This document shows, in pieces, positions 9,057 to 19,125 of a stretch of DNA of 64,000 nucleotides. Made by a program: the position numbers and the translations under genes. The first letter of the stretch is position 1. Each line of letters opens with the position of its first letter. Below the pieces are notes generated by a model. It did not search any database. It was not told the DNA's origin and worked only from the letters and a program-made list of their open reading frames with translations. The stretch is taken from positions 992,001-1,056,000 of the forward strand of contig NZ_AP012330.1 of NCBI RefSeq assembly GCF_001025215.1, written 5' to 3'. Source of the DNA: Bifidobacterium pseudocatenulatum DSM 20438 = JCM 1200 = LMG 10505. GTDB lineage: Bacteria; Actinomycetota; Actinomycetes; Actinomycetales; Bifidobacteriaceae.

Positions 9057-10553
9057 GTGGCAGAGAACCAAGCGCCCAACGCCGCGGCTGACGTGGAGAT
9101 GAGCCAGTATGTGGCTGATCGCACGCGAGTGAATGAAGACAAGATCAAGCAGGATGACGAGATCATCCAGCAGTTCGGCGACTATACGTACGGATGGCAT
9201 GACACGGATTTCGCCGGAGAAGCGGCAAAAAAAGGCATTGACGAGAATGTCGTGCGCGCTATTTCCGCAGATAAGAACGAGCCGGAATGGATGCTGGAAA
9301 AGCGATTGGAAGGCTATCGCGATTTCATCAACCGTCCGATGCCTCAATGGGGTGTCGATCTGAAGGATTTCGACGCCGACGATTTCAAGTATTACGTCAA
9401 GCCGATCGACAAGCAGGCCACGACTTGGGAGGAATTGCCTGACGAGATCCGTGCGACGTATGACAAGCTCGGTATTCCCGAAGCGGAAAAAAGCCGTCTT
9501 GTCTCCGGCATCGCGGCACAGTACGAATCCGAGGTCATCTACAACTCAATCCAGAAGGATCTTGAAGACCAAGGCGTGATTTTCGTCGACACCGACACCG
9601 CGGTGCAGAAGTATCCGGAAATCGTCAAGAAGTATTTCGGCAAGTGCATTCCGAGCAACGATAACAAATTCTCGGCATTGAACACCGCCGCATGGTCGGG
9701 CGGATCGTTCGTCTACGTGCCGAAGGGTGTGCATGTCGATATTCCGTTGCAGGCATACTTCCGTATCAATACGCCGAATATGGGTCAGTTCGAGCGCACG
9801 TTGATCATTGCCGACGAGGGATCGTACGTGCATTATGTGGAAGGCTGCACCGCACCGATCTACTCGACCGATTCGTTGCATTCCGGCGTGGTGGAGATTT
9901 TCGTCGAGCCGCATGCCCGCGTGCGCTACACCACCGTGCAGAACTGGTCGAACAACGTTTACAATCTGGTGACGCAGCGTGCCTACGTGCGTGAAGGCGG
10001 CACCATGGAATGGGTCGATGGCAACATTGGTTCCAAGGCAACCATGAAGTATCCGGCCTGCATTCTCGCCGAGCCGTATGCGAAGGCCAGCACCATGTCG
10101 CTCGGCTTCGCAGGCAAGGGCCAGTATCAGGATACCGGTGCGAAGATGATCCATCTTGCCCCGCATACCAGCTCCACCATTGTGGCGAAGTCGATTTCCC
10201 GCGGCGGTGGACGTTCCGCATACCGTGGTCTCGTCAAAATCGTCAAGGGTGCCGAAGGATCGTCCAACTCGACGGTATGCGATGCACTGCTTGTCGATGA
10301 GTTCAGCCGCTCCGACACCTACCCGCATGTGGACGTGCGCGAAGATGACGTTTCCATGGCACATGAGGCTACGGTTTCCAAGGTTTCCGAAGACCAGCTG
10401 TTCTACCTGATGAGCCGCGGTCTTTCCGAAGAGGAGGCCATGGGCATGATCGTGCGAGGCTTCGTGGAGCCTATCAGCCGTGAGCTGCCGATGGAATACG
10501 CGCTTGAACTGAACCGACTGGTGGAATTGCAGATGGAAGGATCGGTGGGCTGA
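9057..10553 (+). CDS. sufB: Fe-S cluster assembly scaffold protein SufB
   Basis: Core subunit of the SufBCD scaffold, on which Fe-S clusters are built in the cytoplasm. The 498 residues have the family's N-terminal region and the C-terminal right-handed beta-helix ([20 protein letters not shown], then [24 protein letters not shown] end with [11 protein letters not shown]). The start is GTG 9057, with GGAGG at 9043-9047 at good spacing. First gene of a six-gene SUF operon; sufD begins five bases after its stop. It is the only Fe-S assembly system in the window. No SufR-type repressor gene precedes it. Confidence 0.97.
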   Translation: MAENQAPNAAADVEMSQYVADRTRVNEDKIKQDDEIIQQFGDYTYGWHDTDFAGEAAKKGIDENVVRAISADKNEPEWMLEKRLEGYRDFINRPMPQWGVDLKDFDADDFKYYVKPIDKQATTWEELPDEIRATYDKLGIPEAEKSRLVSGIAAQYESEVIYNSIQKDLEDQGVIFVDTDTAVQKYPEIVKKYFGKCIPSNDNKFSALNTAAWSGGSFVYVPKGVHVDIPLQAYFRINTPNMGQFERTLIIADEGSYVHYVEGCTAPIYSTDSLHSGVVEIFVEPHARVRYTTVQNWSNNVYNLVTQRAYVREGGTMEWVDGNIGSKATMKYPACILAEPYAKASTMSLGFAGKGQYQDTGAKMIHLAPHTSSTIVAKSISRGGGRSAYRGLVKIVKGAEGSSNSTVCDALLVDEFSRSDTYPHVDVREDDVSMAHEATVSKVSEDQLFYLMSRGLSEEEAMGMIVRGFVEPISRELPMEYALELNRLVELQMEGSVG

Positions 10554-10558
10554 TTACC

Positions 10559-11782
10559 ATGGCACAAACTCAGGAAATCAATATTCCCGTTGCGGATCCG
10601 AACGATCCGTATGCGAATCCGGCAGCCATGCCCTCTTCGGCGGATCGCTCGCCGCGGTCATTTGATGTGGACGCATTTGAAGTGCCCGACCGCAAGCAGG
10701 ATGATTGGCGTTATACCCCTGTGGAACGTGTCGAAGAGTTCTTCAACGCGTTCACGCCGTCGAACGAAACCCAGATTGCCGTCACTATGATCGACGGCAC
10801 GGCTCTCACTGAAGGCGTGACCTATAGCGAGGGCAAGCCGGGAGACGCCGATACGGGCATCGTTTCCAAGCCCTGCGATCGTGTGTCCGCAGTGGAATGG
10901 AACTCCGCCTCCCGTGCCGGAATTCTGCGTATCGACGGTGAAATCAGCCAGCCGATACTCGTTAAGATTCATGGTGCCGGAACGGATCTGGACGCATTCC
11001 ACCTGGTGATCATTGCCGCCGATCGCGCCCACGCTGACGTTGTGGTAGAGCATGACGGCGATGCACGTATCGCCGAAGGTGTGGAGATTCTCACAGGTAG
11101 GGACTCCCATGTGTCCACCACGTTCATTCAAGAGTGGAACAAGGGCTCCAAGCATGTGGGCAACCAGCGTATCCACTTGGGGGAGGGTGCGTCCCTGCGC
11201 CATTCCGTGGTCACGCTTGGCGGCGATGTCGTTCGGATTCGTATGGATCAGGATTTTGGCGGCGATCAAGGCGATCTCAACATGCTTGGCATCTACTTTG
11301 TGGATCCGGGCGAGCATATCGAACATCGCACCATGATTGTGCACAACCATCCCGAGTGCAAGAGTCGTGTGGTATATAAAGGCGCTCTTGACGGCAAGGG
11401 CGCGCACTCCACATGGGTCGGCAACGCGCTGATTGCTCCGACCGCGCCGGGTACCGACTCGTATGAGCTCAACCGCAATTTGGTACTTACTCCGGGCGCG
11501 ATCGCCGATTCCGAACCGAATCTGGAAATCGAAAACGGCAACATCATCGGAGCCGGACATGCCTCTTCCGTCGGGCGCTTTGACGATGAGGAGCTGTTCT
11601 ATCTGCAGTCTCGCGGCATTCCGGAAACCGAAGCCCGCAAACTTGTGGTGCGAGGCTTTTTTGGCGAACTCGTCGAGGAAATCGGCATTCCCGCAATCAG
11701 CGAACATCTCATGAACGTTATCGACAAGCGCCTGGCACGCGGCGAGAACGACGCGATCGCCCAGGTGTTGGAAGAGAAGTAG
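10559..11782 (+). CDS. sufD: Fe-S cluster assembly protein SufD
   Basis: Partner of SufB in the SufBC2D complex; it shares the beta-helix fold and is needed for iron entry. The 407 residues include the family end ELFYLQSRGIPETEARKLVV followed by RGFFGELVEEIG, nearly parallel to that of SufB upstream, reflecting their common origin. The N-terminus carries the usual RKQDDWRYTPVERV segment. The gene is translated from ATG 10559, directly after sufB, and is followed 18 bases later by sufC. Confidence 0.95.
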   Translation: MAQTQEINIPVADPNDPYANPAAMPSSADRSPRSFDVDAFEVPDRKQDDWRYTPVERVEEFFNAFTPSNETQIAVTMIDGTALTEGVTYSEGKPGDADTGIVSKPCDRVSAVEWNSASRAGILRIDGEISQPILVKIHGAGTDLDAFHLVIIAADRAHADVVVEHDGDARIAEGVEILTGRDSHVSTTFIQEWNKGSKHVGNQRIHLGEGASLRHSVVTLGGDVVRIRMDQDFGGDQGDLNMLGIYFVDPGEHIEHRTMIVHNHPECKSRVVYKGALDGKGAHSTWVGNALIAPTAPGTDSYELNRNLVLTPGAIADSEPNLEIENGNIIGAGHASSVGRFDDEELFYLQSRGIPETEARKLVVRGFFGELVEEIGIPAISEHLMNVIDKRLARGENDAIAQVLEEK

Positions 11783-11800
11783 AACGTAGGAGCGAAAACC

Positions 11801-12580
11801 ATGTCAACTCTTGAAATCAAAGATCTGTACGCGCACGTCGAAACCAAGGACGGCATCAAGCCGATCCTCAAAGGCGTGAACCTGACCGTCAACTCCGGTG
11901 AAACCCATGCCATCATGGGGCCGAACGGATCCGGCAAATCCACGCTGGCCTACACGCTGGCGGGCCACCCCAAGTACGTGGTCGATTCCGGACAGGTGCT
12001 GCTCGACGGCGAAGACATCCTCAAGATGACCCCGGACGAGCGAGCCAAGGCAGGCATCTTCCTAGCCATGCAGTATCCGGTCGAAGTGCCGGGCGTGTCG
12101 ATGACCAACTTCCTGCGCACCGCAAAAACCGAAGTCGACGGCAAGGCTCCGGCCATCCGCACGTGGACCAAGGAACTGTCCGAGGCGATGAAGCGCCTGA
12201 AGATGGATCCGAAGTTCGCCACACGTTCCGTGAACGAGGGTTTCTCCGGCGGCGAGAAGAAGCGTGCCGAAGTGCTGCAGCTCGAACTGCTCAAGCCGAA
12301 GTTCGCCATCCTCGACGAAACCGACTCCGGCCTTGACGTTGACGCGTTGCGCATTGTCTCCGAAGGTGTGAACCGCGCCAAGGAAGCCAACCAGTTCGGT
12401 ATTCTCATGGTCACGCACTACACGCGAATCCTCAAGTACATCAAGCCGGACATCGTGCATGTGTTCGCAGCCGGTCACTTCGTCAAGACCGGCGGCCCTG
12501 AACTGGCCGATGAGCTCGAGGAATCCGGCTATGACGCATACCTGCCGGAAGGATCCGATTCCGAAAGCGCGCTGGCATGA
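11801..12580 (+). CDS. sufC: Fe-S cluster assembly ATPase SufC
   Basis: ABC-type ATPase that drives conformational change of SufB-SufD. The 259 residues show Walker A GPNGSGKST, the signature FSGGEKKRAEVLQL and Walker B FAILDETDSGLD, with the SufC-specific spacing. It has no membrane partner, as expected for this soluble ABC protein. Its stop overlaps the start of sufS by four bases (ATGA at 12577), pointing to coupled translation. Confidence 0.97.
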   Translation: MSTLEIKDLYAHVETKDGIKPILKGVNLTVNSGETHAIMGPNGSGKSTLAYTLAGHPKYVVDSGQVLLDGEDILKMTPDERAKAGIFLAMQYPVEVPGVSMTNFLRTAKTEVDGKAPAIRTWTKELSEAMKRLKMDPKFATRSVNEGFSGGEKKRAEVLQLELLKPKFAILDETDSGLDVDALRIVSEGVNRAKEANQFGILMVTHYTRILKYIKPDIVHVFAAGHFVKTGGPELADELEESGYDAYLPEGSDSESALA

Positions 12581-13851
12581 CCGATTTTGCAGCGATTCGC
12601 AAGGAATTTCCGATCCTTGATCAGGAGATCCACGGCCATCCGCTCGTGTATTTGGATTCCGCGGCGACTTCTCAGAAGCCGCAATGCGTGATCGACGCCG
12701 AAAGCGATTTTTACCGCACCATCAACGCCGGCGTGCATCGTGGAGCGCATGAGCTTGCCGCACGCAGCACCATGGCGTTCGAAGAGGCACGTGCCAAAGT
12801 CGCACGTCTTGTCGGCGCCAACTCCGCTGAAGGCGAAGAGGAGATCGTTGTCACCTCCGGCGCCACCGCAGGACTGAATCTGCTAGCCACCGCATTCGGC
12901 AACGCATCGCTGGGACGTGGGGGAGAAGCGGCACGACGTTTCGCTGTGAAGCCGGGAGACGAAATCGTCGTATCCAAGGCCGAACACCACTCCGTGCTAT
13001 TGCCGTTCCAGGAGCTTGCCGTGCGTACCGGAGCGACATTGAAATGGTTCGATCTGGACAGTGAAGGTCGCATCCTTTCCAACACTGCGGACGAGGTGAT
13101 CACCGAACGCACAAAGATCGTGGCCGTCACCCATGTGGGCAACACCACCGGTGCCATCACCGACATCGCGCCGATGGTGAAACGTGCGCACGAGGTAGGC
13201 GCGGTGGTTGTGCTCGACGCATGCCAGTCCGTACCGCACCTGAAGATCGACCTCCACGCTTTGGACGTTGACTTCGCGGCATGGAGCGCGCATAAGATGT
13301 ACGGCCCGACCGGTGTCGGCTTCCTCTACGGCAAGCGCGACATGTTGGAGGCGTTGCCACCGGCGAATTTCGGTGGATCCATGGTGGAACTTGCCTGGAT
13401 GGATCAGGAAGCCCAATACATGGCTCCTCCTGCGCGTTTCGAGGCGGGCACGCAGCCGGTCGCGCAGGTCGTTGCGGCCGGTGTCGCGGCCGAATGGCTG
13501 ATGAATATCGGCATGGAGAATCTCGAAGCCCACGAGCGCGTTATCGCAGGCGAACTCCTCAAGATGGGGCAGATCGACGGCGTGCGCATTCTCGGACCGC
13601 AGACCAACGAGCAGCGCATCGGCACGGTGGCTTTTGAAATCGACGGCGTGCATCCGCATGATGTTGGCCAGTTCATCGATGCGCAGGGCATCGCCATTCG
13701 TGTCGGACATCATTGCGCGCAGCCGGTCCACCGTCACTTCGGCGTGTACGCATCCAACCGCGCATCCAGTGGCATCTACAATTCCGTCGAAGACGCGCAG
13801 GCATTGGTTGAGGCGTTGAAGAAGGTCCGTCCGTTTTTTGGAGTTGAGTAA
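12577..13851 (+). CDS. sufS: Cysteine desulfurase SufS (group II)
   Basis: PLP enzyme that takes sulfur from cysteine and passes it to SufU. The 424 residues contain the early motif YLDSAATSQKP, the GVHRGAH loop, the PLP lysine in WSAHKMYGPTGVGFLYG and the active cysteine in RVGHHCAQPVH near the C-terminus, the short active-site loop of the SufS type. Overlaps sufC by four bases; sufU begins five bases after its stop. Confidence 0.97.
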   Translation: MTDFAAIRKEFPILDQEIHGHPLVYLDSAATSQKPQCVIDAESDFYRTINAGVHRGAHELAARSTMAFEEARAKVARLVGANSAEGEEEIVVTSGATAGLNLLATAFGNASLGRGGEAARRFAVKPGDEIVVSKAEHHSVLLPFQELAVRTGATLKWFDLDSEGRILSNTADEVITERTKIVAVTHVGNTTGAITDIAPMVKRAHEVGAVVVLDACQSVPHLKIDLHALDVDFAAWSAHKMYGPTGVGFLYGKRDMLEALPPANFGGSMVELAWMDQEAQYMAPPARFEAGTQPVAQVVAAGVAAEWLMNIGMENLEAHERVIAGELLKMGQIDGVRILGPQTNEQRIGTVAFEIDGVHPHDVGQFIDAQGIAIRVGHHCAQPVHRHFGVYASNRASSGIYNSVEDAQALVEALKKVRPFFGVE

Positions 13852-13856
13852 CGCAT

Positions 13857-14408
13857 ATGAGTGATTTTGCAATGTCTGGCGACGATCTCGAGCAGATGTA
13901 CCAAGAGGTCATTCTCGAAGCCTCGAAGAATCCGCATGGCAAGGAGCATTTCGCTCCGGATCTGGCTTCCGAAAACGCCTCCCAGGCGGGAAAGACCACG
14001 GTTCAGGCAACCCACGAGTATTGCACTCCCGGCGAGTCCCACCAGTTCAATCCGACCTGCGGAGACGAGGCCACCGTGCATGTGGAGGTTTCCGACCAGG
14101 AGCCGCACGTTATCGAACGACTGGTGTGGGACGGTCACGGCTGCTCCATTTCACAGGCCAGCCTTTCGGTGATGGTGGATCTGGTGGAAGGCAAAACCGT
14201 GGATGAGGCCATGGAATTGGCCGGAACGTTCCATAAGCTCATGGAATCACGCGGCAAAGGCTTGGACGATGAATCCGCCGAGGAATCGTTGGAAGACGGC
14301 ATCGTGTTCCAAGGAGTGTCCAAGTATCCAATGCGTATCAAGTGCGCGCTGCTCGGATGGGAAGGCATGAAGGACTCCGTGGCCAAGGCATTGGCCGCGA
14401 AAGCCTGA
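13857..14408 (+). CDS. sufU: Fe-S assembly protein SufU (zinc-dependent sulfurtransferase)
   Basis: Accepts sulfur from SufS and delivers it to the SufBCD scaffold. The 183 residues have the three family cysteines in PTCGDEATVH, GHGCSISQASLS and RIKCALLGWEGMKD, plus the SufU-specific insertion that separates it from IscU. The C-terminus is slightly longer than usual. Lies directly behind sufS, the standard pairing in Gram-positive SUF operons. Confidence 0.95.
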   Translation: MSDFAMSGDDLEQMYQEVILEASKNPHGKEHFAPDLASENASQAGKTTVQATHEYCTPGESHQFNPTCGDEATVHVEVSDQEPHVIERLVWDGHGCSISQASLSVMVDLVEGKTVDEAMELAGTFHKLMESRGKGLDDESAEESLEDGIVFQGVSKYPMRIKCALLGWEGMKDSVAKALAAKA

Positions 14409-14551
14409 CAAGTATTGTTCTATGGTGGAAAGCAGGATGTTTCCCGTGCTTCGTGCGCCGCGTTCTACAACGGGCGAAACACGTGAGACAAACTCCAGCC
14501 AACGCGATAGGCTACTCAACGGAACATATTCGAATCATATATGGAGCGACA

Positions 14552-15139
14552 ATGAGCGATACCTTGGTACCTGAACCGCAAGCCTCGATTTTCGATTCCG
14601 TGGCCAAGGCATTGGGCAATGACGAGGCCGCGGCGCGTCGCGTCATGCTTAACCCAAATCTCGCCAAAGGATTCAAGGACGGCAAACCAGTGGAAATCGA
14701 ACACGAAGACACCAAGCAGGACGCTTGTGGCTGCGGCAATCAGGCTGGAGCATGCGGTTGTTCCGAAGAACAGGATGACGGCATCGCGTTGAAGGCTATT
14801 GACGACATTGGTCGAGCTACTGCGGCCGACGTGAAGGAAGCGTTGCATCAGGTCATTGATCCTGAGCTTGGCATTGATGTGATTGATTTGGGATTGGTGT
14901 ATGGCATTGAGATCGATGAGCTTGGTCGTGCCATTATCACGATGACATTGACCACTCCGGCATGCCCGTTGACTGATCTGATCGAAGACGAGTGCGCGAG
15001 CACGCTTGCCGGCCTCGTCGAGGAATTCCGCATCGACTGGACGTGGCAACCGCGTTGGAGCATGGAAAAGATCACGCCGGAAGGTCGCGAGCAGTTGGCT
15101 GCGCTCGGCTTCAATTTCGACAATCTGCCAAAATACTGA
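14552..15139 (+). CDS. sufT: SufT-like Fe-S protein maturation factor (DUF59/MIP18 family) with a cysteine-rich linker
   Basis: DUF59 proteins help move Fe-S clusters to target proteins. From ATG 14552 the product has 195 residues: an N-terminal segment (1-50) unlike standard SufT, a cysteine-rich linker ACGCGNQAGACGC (about 53-65), and the DUF59 domain from about 88 on (HQVIDPELGIDVIDLGLVYG, then LTTPACPLTDLIEDE with the conserved cysteine). The frame is open far upstream into sufU, but GGAGC before ATG 14552 and the lack of coding character upstream set the start. The gap of 143 bases after sufU could hold a second promoter. A terminator follows. Confidence 0.9.
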   Translation: MSDTLVPEPQASIFDSVAKALGNDEAAARRVMLNPNLAKGFKDGKPVEIEHEDTKQDACGCGNQAGACGCSEEQDDGIALKAIDDIGRATAADVKEALHQVIDPELGIDVIDLGLVYGIEIDELGRAIITMTLTTPACPLTDLIEDECASTLAGLVEEFRIDWTWQPRWSMEKITPEGREQLAALGFNFDNLPKY

Positions 15140-15182
15140 CAGAAAATCTGTGATATATCAACCTGATATTGCTGATATGTTG

Positions 15183-15221
15183 ATTCCGCAGCGAAACTGC
15201 ATGTTCGTTGCGGAATTTTTT
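15183..15221 (+). terminator. Terminator of the SUF operon
   Basis: ATTCCGCAGCGAA (15183-15195) pairs with 15204-15216 with one G-U pair, followed by six T. Confidence 0.9.
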
Positions 15222-15280
15222 GTAAAACAGATTTTGATGATATTTGATTGGATATCATCATCAAGAAAAAATGGCACAGA

Positions 15281-15315
15281 AAAAGCGTGCTCCCGACGCC
15301 GGGAAGCACGCTTTT
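15281..15315 (-). terminator. Terminator of glgC
   Basis: AAAAGCGTGCTCCC (15281-15294) pairs with 15301-15315 with one bulged base. On the minus strand the stem is followed by T-rich sequence, so it ends glgC transcription; T-rich flanks on both sides allow bidirectional use. Confidence 0.82.
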
Positions 15316-15335
15316 GTTCTGTGTGCGGCAGAACG

Positions 15336-16580
15336 TCAGTCGTCGACCACGGTACCCTTCGGCACCACGGTGATGCCTTCCGGCGTGACGGTGAAGCCAC
15401 GGGCCAGATCATGTTCGGTATCGATACCGACGGTCGAATTCTCGGTAAGCACAACATTCTTGTCGAGGATCGCCTTGTAGACGCGTGCTCGACGATTGAT
15501 GGTCACGCCGTCGAACAGAATCGAATCGACGACCTGGGACCACGAGTGGATACGCACGTTCGGCGAAAGCACGGAATGATGCACTTCACCGCCCGATACG
15601 ATGACGCCAGGGGAGACGATCGAGTCGGTGGCGTGTCCGAGACGGTCGCGACCGGCATGGACGAACTTCGCTGGCGGCAGATTGCCGGACAGCGTGTAAA
15701 TCGGCCATTCGGTGTTGTACAGGTTGAATTCCGGCACATACGAGATCAGATCCATATGCGCATCGTAGAACTGCTTCAGAGTACCCACGTCGCGCCAGTA
15801 GGCATGATCGGTCGGCGTCGCTCCCGGAATCTCGTTGGAGTTGAAGTCGTACACGCCAGCCTCGTTACGGGCCGCGAAGTACGGTGCGATATCGCCGCCC
15901 ATATCATGCTTGGTGTCTTCGGCCTTCTCGTCAAGCGCCAAAGCTTCGAACAGGGCGTCGGTGTTGGCCACGTAGTTGCCCATGGAAGCAAGAATGGAGT
16001 TCGGATCATCTGGCAGGCCGGTCGTGGTCTGCGGCTTCTCCTGGAAGCTCTTGATCATATTCGGGTGCTCCGGATCAACCTCGATCACGCCGAACTGGTT
16101 GGACTGGCTGATCGGCTGGCGAATACCCGCCACCGTGAACTCCGCGCCGGATTCGATATGCTGCTGCACCATCTGCTGGAAATCCATGCGGTAGACGTGG
16201 TCGGCGCCGACGATCACCACAATATCCGGCTGCACGTCCTCGATGATGTTGATGGTCTGGTAGATGGCGTCGGCAGAGCCGAGATACCAGTGCTTGCCAA
16301 GTCGCTGCTGAGCCGGAACAGGGGAGACGTAGTTGCCGAGCAACGGCGAAAAACGCCACACCGTGGAAATATGACGGTCAAGCGAATGGGACTTGTACTG
16401 GGTGAGCACCACGGTCTGCATATAGCCTGAATTGACCAAATTGCTCAGCGGGAAATCAATCAGACGGAACACGCCGCCGAACGGGACGGCGGGCTTTGCC
16501 CGGTCTCTGGTCAAAGGCATCAGACGAGTGCCTTCGCCTCCTGCAAGCACGATGGAAAGAATTTTCGGATTCTTTGCCAT
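15336..16580 (-). CDS. glgC: Glucose-1-phosphate adenylyltransferase (ADP-glucose pyrophosphorylase)
   Basis: Makes ADP-glucose from glucose-1-phosphate and ATP, the committed step of bacterial glycogen synthesis. The 414 residues have the nucleotide-binding start [20 protein letters not shown], the [13 protein letters not shown] region, the catalytic region with [13 protein letters not shown], and a C-terminal left-handed beta-helix used in allosteric control. GGAG lies just before the ATG on the minus strand. Stands alone between two terminators. A matching glycogen synthase begins at the right edge of the window (63489). Confidence 0.97.
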   Translation of the reverse strand: MAKNPKILSIVLAGGEGTRLMPLTRDRAKPAVPFGGVFRLIDFPLSNLVNSGYMQTVVLTQYKSHSLDRHISTVWRFSPLLGNYVSPVPAQQRLGKHWYLGSADAIYQTINIIEDVQPDIVVIVGADHVYRMDFQQMVQQHIESGAEFTVAGIRQPISQSNQFGVIEVDPEHPNMIKSFQEKPQTTTGLPDDPNSILASMGNYVANTDALFEALALDEKAEDTKHDMGGDIAPYFAARNEAGVYDFNSNEIPGATPTDHAYWRDVGTLKQFYDAHMDLISYVPEFNLYNTEWPIYTLSGNLPPAKFVHAGRDRLGHATDSIVSPGVIVSGGEVHHSVLSPNVRIHSWSQVVDSILFDGVTINRRARVYKAILDKNVVLTENSTVGIDTEHDLARGFTVTPEGITVVPKGTVVDD

Positions 16581-16727
16581 GAGAACTCCTCTCCTAGAGC
16601 GTCGTTACGACACCGCACACATTGGTCGGTCTGCATCATCGCAAACCACTTACGCACTCAATAATTGCATATTTTCTGCAACATGCAAGGAGTTTGCATC
16701 GCGAGTCTTGAAAATTTGCTGACTGTT

Positions 16728-17594
16728 TCAGTGAACAGCTGTTGAATAGAAGGCCACGGCGCTCGATGCGGCGACGTTAAGACTGTCCACTCCGTGGCTC
16801 ATGGGAATCTTGACCGTCAGGTCGGCGCGGGAGATGGTGTGATGCGACAGACCGTCGCCTTCGGTGCCGAAAATCAGCGCCAATTTGTCGATATGGTCCT
16901 TTTCGCCGTTGTCGTTGTTCAAACGACGAACAAGCTCCTCCAGCGAAATGGAATCGTCTTCAAGGGCCATCGCAACGGTGGTGAACCCAAGATCGCGCAA
17001 TTCCTGCATGCCGGTGAATGGCCAGTAGTGTTTATCATCTCCGCCGATACGAGTCCACGGAATCTGAAACACCGTGCCCATCGACACGCGGGCGGCGCGT
17101 CGATACAACGGATCGCCGCAGGAGGGCGTCACCAACACTGCATCGACGTTCAACGCGGCGGCTGATCGCATGAGGGCTCCGACATTGGTGTGGTCAACGA
17201 TGTTTTCCATGACCGCGATGCGTCGTGCGCCGCGACACACCTCCTCGACGCTGGGCAGTGGCCAGCGTTTCATCGCGGCCAGGGCGCCACGATGCAAGCG
17301 GTAGCCGGTCAGCTGCTTGAGCTGTTCAGGGGATGCCACGTACACGGGAATGTCGGTGCCCCAACGTTGGTCGATGCGTGCGAAGGTTTCCGACATGCCT
17401 CCGATCCACGGTTCTTCGACAAGCAGGGAAATCGGTTCCCGGTCGGCGGTCAGCGCGCGATCGATGACTTTCGGCGATTCCGCGATGAACAGGCCCTTGC
17501 TGGGTTCAAGCTTGTTGCGAAGCTGGATTTCCGTGAGATTCGTGTATGCCGACACGCGCTCGTCGTCAATGGAATCAAGATGGATGAACTGCAT
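16728..17594 (-). CDS. SPOUT-family (TrmH/SpoU) RNA 2'-O-methyltransferase
   Basis: Expected to methylate a ribose 2'-OH in rRNA or tRNA using S-adenosylmethionine. The C-terminal half has the three SpoU motifs: NVGALMRSAAALNVDAVLV, LIFGTEGDGLS and KIPMSHGVDSLNVAASSAVA, forming the knotted cofactor site. The N-terminal part (about 1-105) is a substrate-binding domain. A longer frame starts at TTG 17630 inside the tRNA terminator, but ATG 17594 (288 residues) with GAAAG upstream is the likelier start. Which RNA position it modifies cannot be told from sequence. It lies just downstream of tRNA-Leu with a terminator between them. Confidence 0.9.
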   Translation of the reverse strand: MQFIHLDSIDDERVSAYTNLTEIQLRNKLEPSKGLFIAESPKVIDRALTADREPISLLVEEPWIGGMSETFARIDQRWGTDIPVYVASPEQLKQLTGYRLHRGALAAMKRWPLPSVEEVCRGARRIAVMENIVDHTNVGALMRSAAALNVDAVLVTPSCGDPLYRRAARVSMGTVFQIPWTRIGGDDKHYWPFTGMQELRDLGFTTVAMALEDDSISLEELVRRLNNDNGEKDHIDKLALIFGTEGDGLSHHTISRADLTVKIPMSHGVDSLNVAASSAVAFYSTAVH

Positions 17595-17631
17595 GTGATC
17601 GATCTTTCGCCGAATAGCTTTCAGATACAAG

Positions 17632-17656
17632 AAAACCCCTTGTTTCCAAGGGGTTT
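17632..17656 (-). terminator. Terminator of tRNA-Leu
   Basis: AAACCCCTT (17633-17641) pairs with AAGGGGTTT (17648-17656). On the minus strand it is followed by a T-rich run, directly behind the tRNA. Confidence 0.85.
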
Positions 17657-17658
17657 GC

Positions 17659-17748
17659 TGGTGTCCGGAGCGGGACTTGAACCCGCACGCCTGTATAAAT
17701 AGGCACTAGCACCTCAAGCTAGCGCGTCTACCATTCCGCCACCCGGAC
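17659..17748 (-). tRNA. tRNA-Leu (anticodon GAG)
   Basis: On the minus strand the molecule starts GTCCGGGTGGCGGAATGG and ends with the encoded CCA. The acceptor stem is seven pairs (one G-U), the anticodon arm CTAGC-TTGAGGT-GCTAG gives anticodon GAG for CUC/CUU, a long variable arm of class II type follows, and the T-arm carries GGTTCAAGTCC. Confidence 0.96.
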
Positions 17749-17868
17749 AGGTGCGTTGCTCAGCGGCAACAAACGAAAACTATAGCAGATGCTCGGTGTG
17801 ATGCAAGTCTCGGCGTGTCGCGCGGAATTACGCCATTGGTATCCGAGGTGCTGGTAGGCTCTGAAACT

Positions 17869-18666
17869 ATGACTGATGCCCTTTTCCTGCTTGATACGGA
17901 ACATGATGATGTGCCGGTGAACAGTGACGAATTGAACGCCGGATGGAAATTGACGTTGCCCCAGTCGGTGCGTCGACATGCCATTCAGGCCATGCGTCTG
18001 AAAGACGGTGACGAATTGCAGCTTTCCGACGGTAAAGGGCTACGTATCCACGCGGTGTTGCGCGATGCGCAACAAGGAATCGCGGAAGTGTCGAGCTTCG
18101 GCAAAGAACCGCAGCCTACCACCAAACTCGCTTTGATCCAAGCGCTGGCGAAAACAGGACACGATGAGCAGGCCATCGACACCGCAACGCAGATCGGTGT
18201 GGATGAGGTGATTCCATGGCAGGCTGATCGTTCCATCGCCAAATGGAAGGCGGGGCGCACCGATAAGAAGTGGCGGCAAGTGCTTGATGCCGCCACTGAA
18301 CAATCCCGACGCTCCTGGACGCCGGAATTGGGGGAGTGCGTGACCAGCAAGCAGTTGATTGCCATTTGCAAGCGTGCCTGTGTGCACGGCGACATGGTGA
18401 TTGTGCTGCACCAGGATGCTACCAAAACTTGGAGCCAGCTGGAGGAAGCGATCGCGGTGCTTTCCGACAAATGCTTGCAGGACGGGCGCCAGCGCACCGT
18501 GTACGTGGTGGTCGGCCCGGAAGGCGGCATCAGCGATGCTGAAATCGAATCCTTCACCAATGCGGGAGCTGAAGCATGCGTGCTTGGAAGCAATATTCTG
18601 CGAGCGTCGACAGCTGGTCCCGTCGCGTTATCGCTGCTCGCACGGGCGTTGGGACGATTCATCTGA
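17869..18666 (+). CDS. rsmE: 16S rRNA m3U1498 methyltransferase RsmE
   Basis: Methylates N3 of uridine 1498 in helix 44 of 16S rRNA. From ATG 17869 the product has 265 residues: an N-terminal PUA-like RNA-binding domain (RRHAIQAMRLKDGDELQLSD) and a C-terminal SPOUT domain with VVGPEGGISDAEIE and LGSNILRASTAGPVALSLL, which are diagnostic of RsmE. A GTG start 54 bases upstream is possible but adds residues absent from the family. First gene of a run of RNA-maturation genes that continues to era. Confidence 0.93.
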   Translation: MTDALFLLDTEHDDVPVNSDELNAGWKLTLPQSVRRHAIQAMRLKDGDELQLSDGKGLRIHAVLRDAQQGIAEVSSFGKEPQPTTKLALIQALAKTGHDEQAIDTATQIGVDEVIPWQADRSIAKWKAGRTDKKWRQVLDAATEQSRRSWTPELGECVTSKQLIAICKRACVHGDMVIVLHQDATKTWSQLEEAIAVLSDKCLQDGRQRTVYVVVGPEGGISDAEIESFTNAGAEACVLGSNILRASTAGPVALSLLARALGRFI

Positions 18667-18750
18667 CGCCACACGCCGGCGAAATGCGGCGGATTATCCC
18701 GGTTGCGCAATAGCATGGGTACCGAAGGACAACCAGCATTAAGGAGCATT

Positions 18751-19086
18751 ATGAGCGACAAGGATTGCCTGTTCTGCAAGATCATCGCAGGAGAAATTCC
18801 AAGCGAAAAAGTGTATGAGGACGATACCACCTACGCATTCAAGGACATCAATCCGAAAGCCAAAGTACATGTGCTCGTGGTGCCTCGCAAGCATTATGCG
18901 AACGTGACCGAGCTTGCGGCGGCCGATCCCCAGCAGCTCGCCCACATGGCTCAGGTCGCGCAAAATATCGCCGACCAGGAATTCCACGGTGCCTTCCGCC
19001 TGATCTTCAACACCGGAATTGATGCTGGCCAGACGGTACTCCACGTGCATGCTCACGTGCTGACCGGCGAAAAGCTTGACGAATAA
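18751..19086 (+). CDS. HIT-family protein (HinT-like purine nucleoside phosphoramidase)
   Basis: Small nucleotide hydrolase of the histidine-triad family, probably splitting AMP-N bonds. The 111 residues begin with MSDKDCLFCKIIAGEIPSEK and carry the triad motif HVHAHVL near the C-terminus, with the expected HVLVVPRKHYANV segment between. AAGGAG at 18741-18746 fixes the ATG at 18751. It lies before phoH, as in many actinobacteria. Confidence 0.93.
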   Translation: MSDKDCLFCKIIAGEIPSEKVYEDDTTYAFKDINPKAKVHVLVVPRKHYANVTELAAADPQQLAHMAQVAQNIADQEFHGAFRLIFNTGIDAGQTVLHVHAHVLTGEKLDE

Positions 19087-19125
19087 TCTTCCCTTTCCCC
19101 ATATATCGACGTCAGAAGAGGTTTT

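Noticed and set aside
14342..14551. Upstream extension of sufT into sufU
   Set aside because: Lies in a second frame of sufU and the spacer; ATG 14552 starts the recognisable protein.
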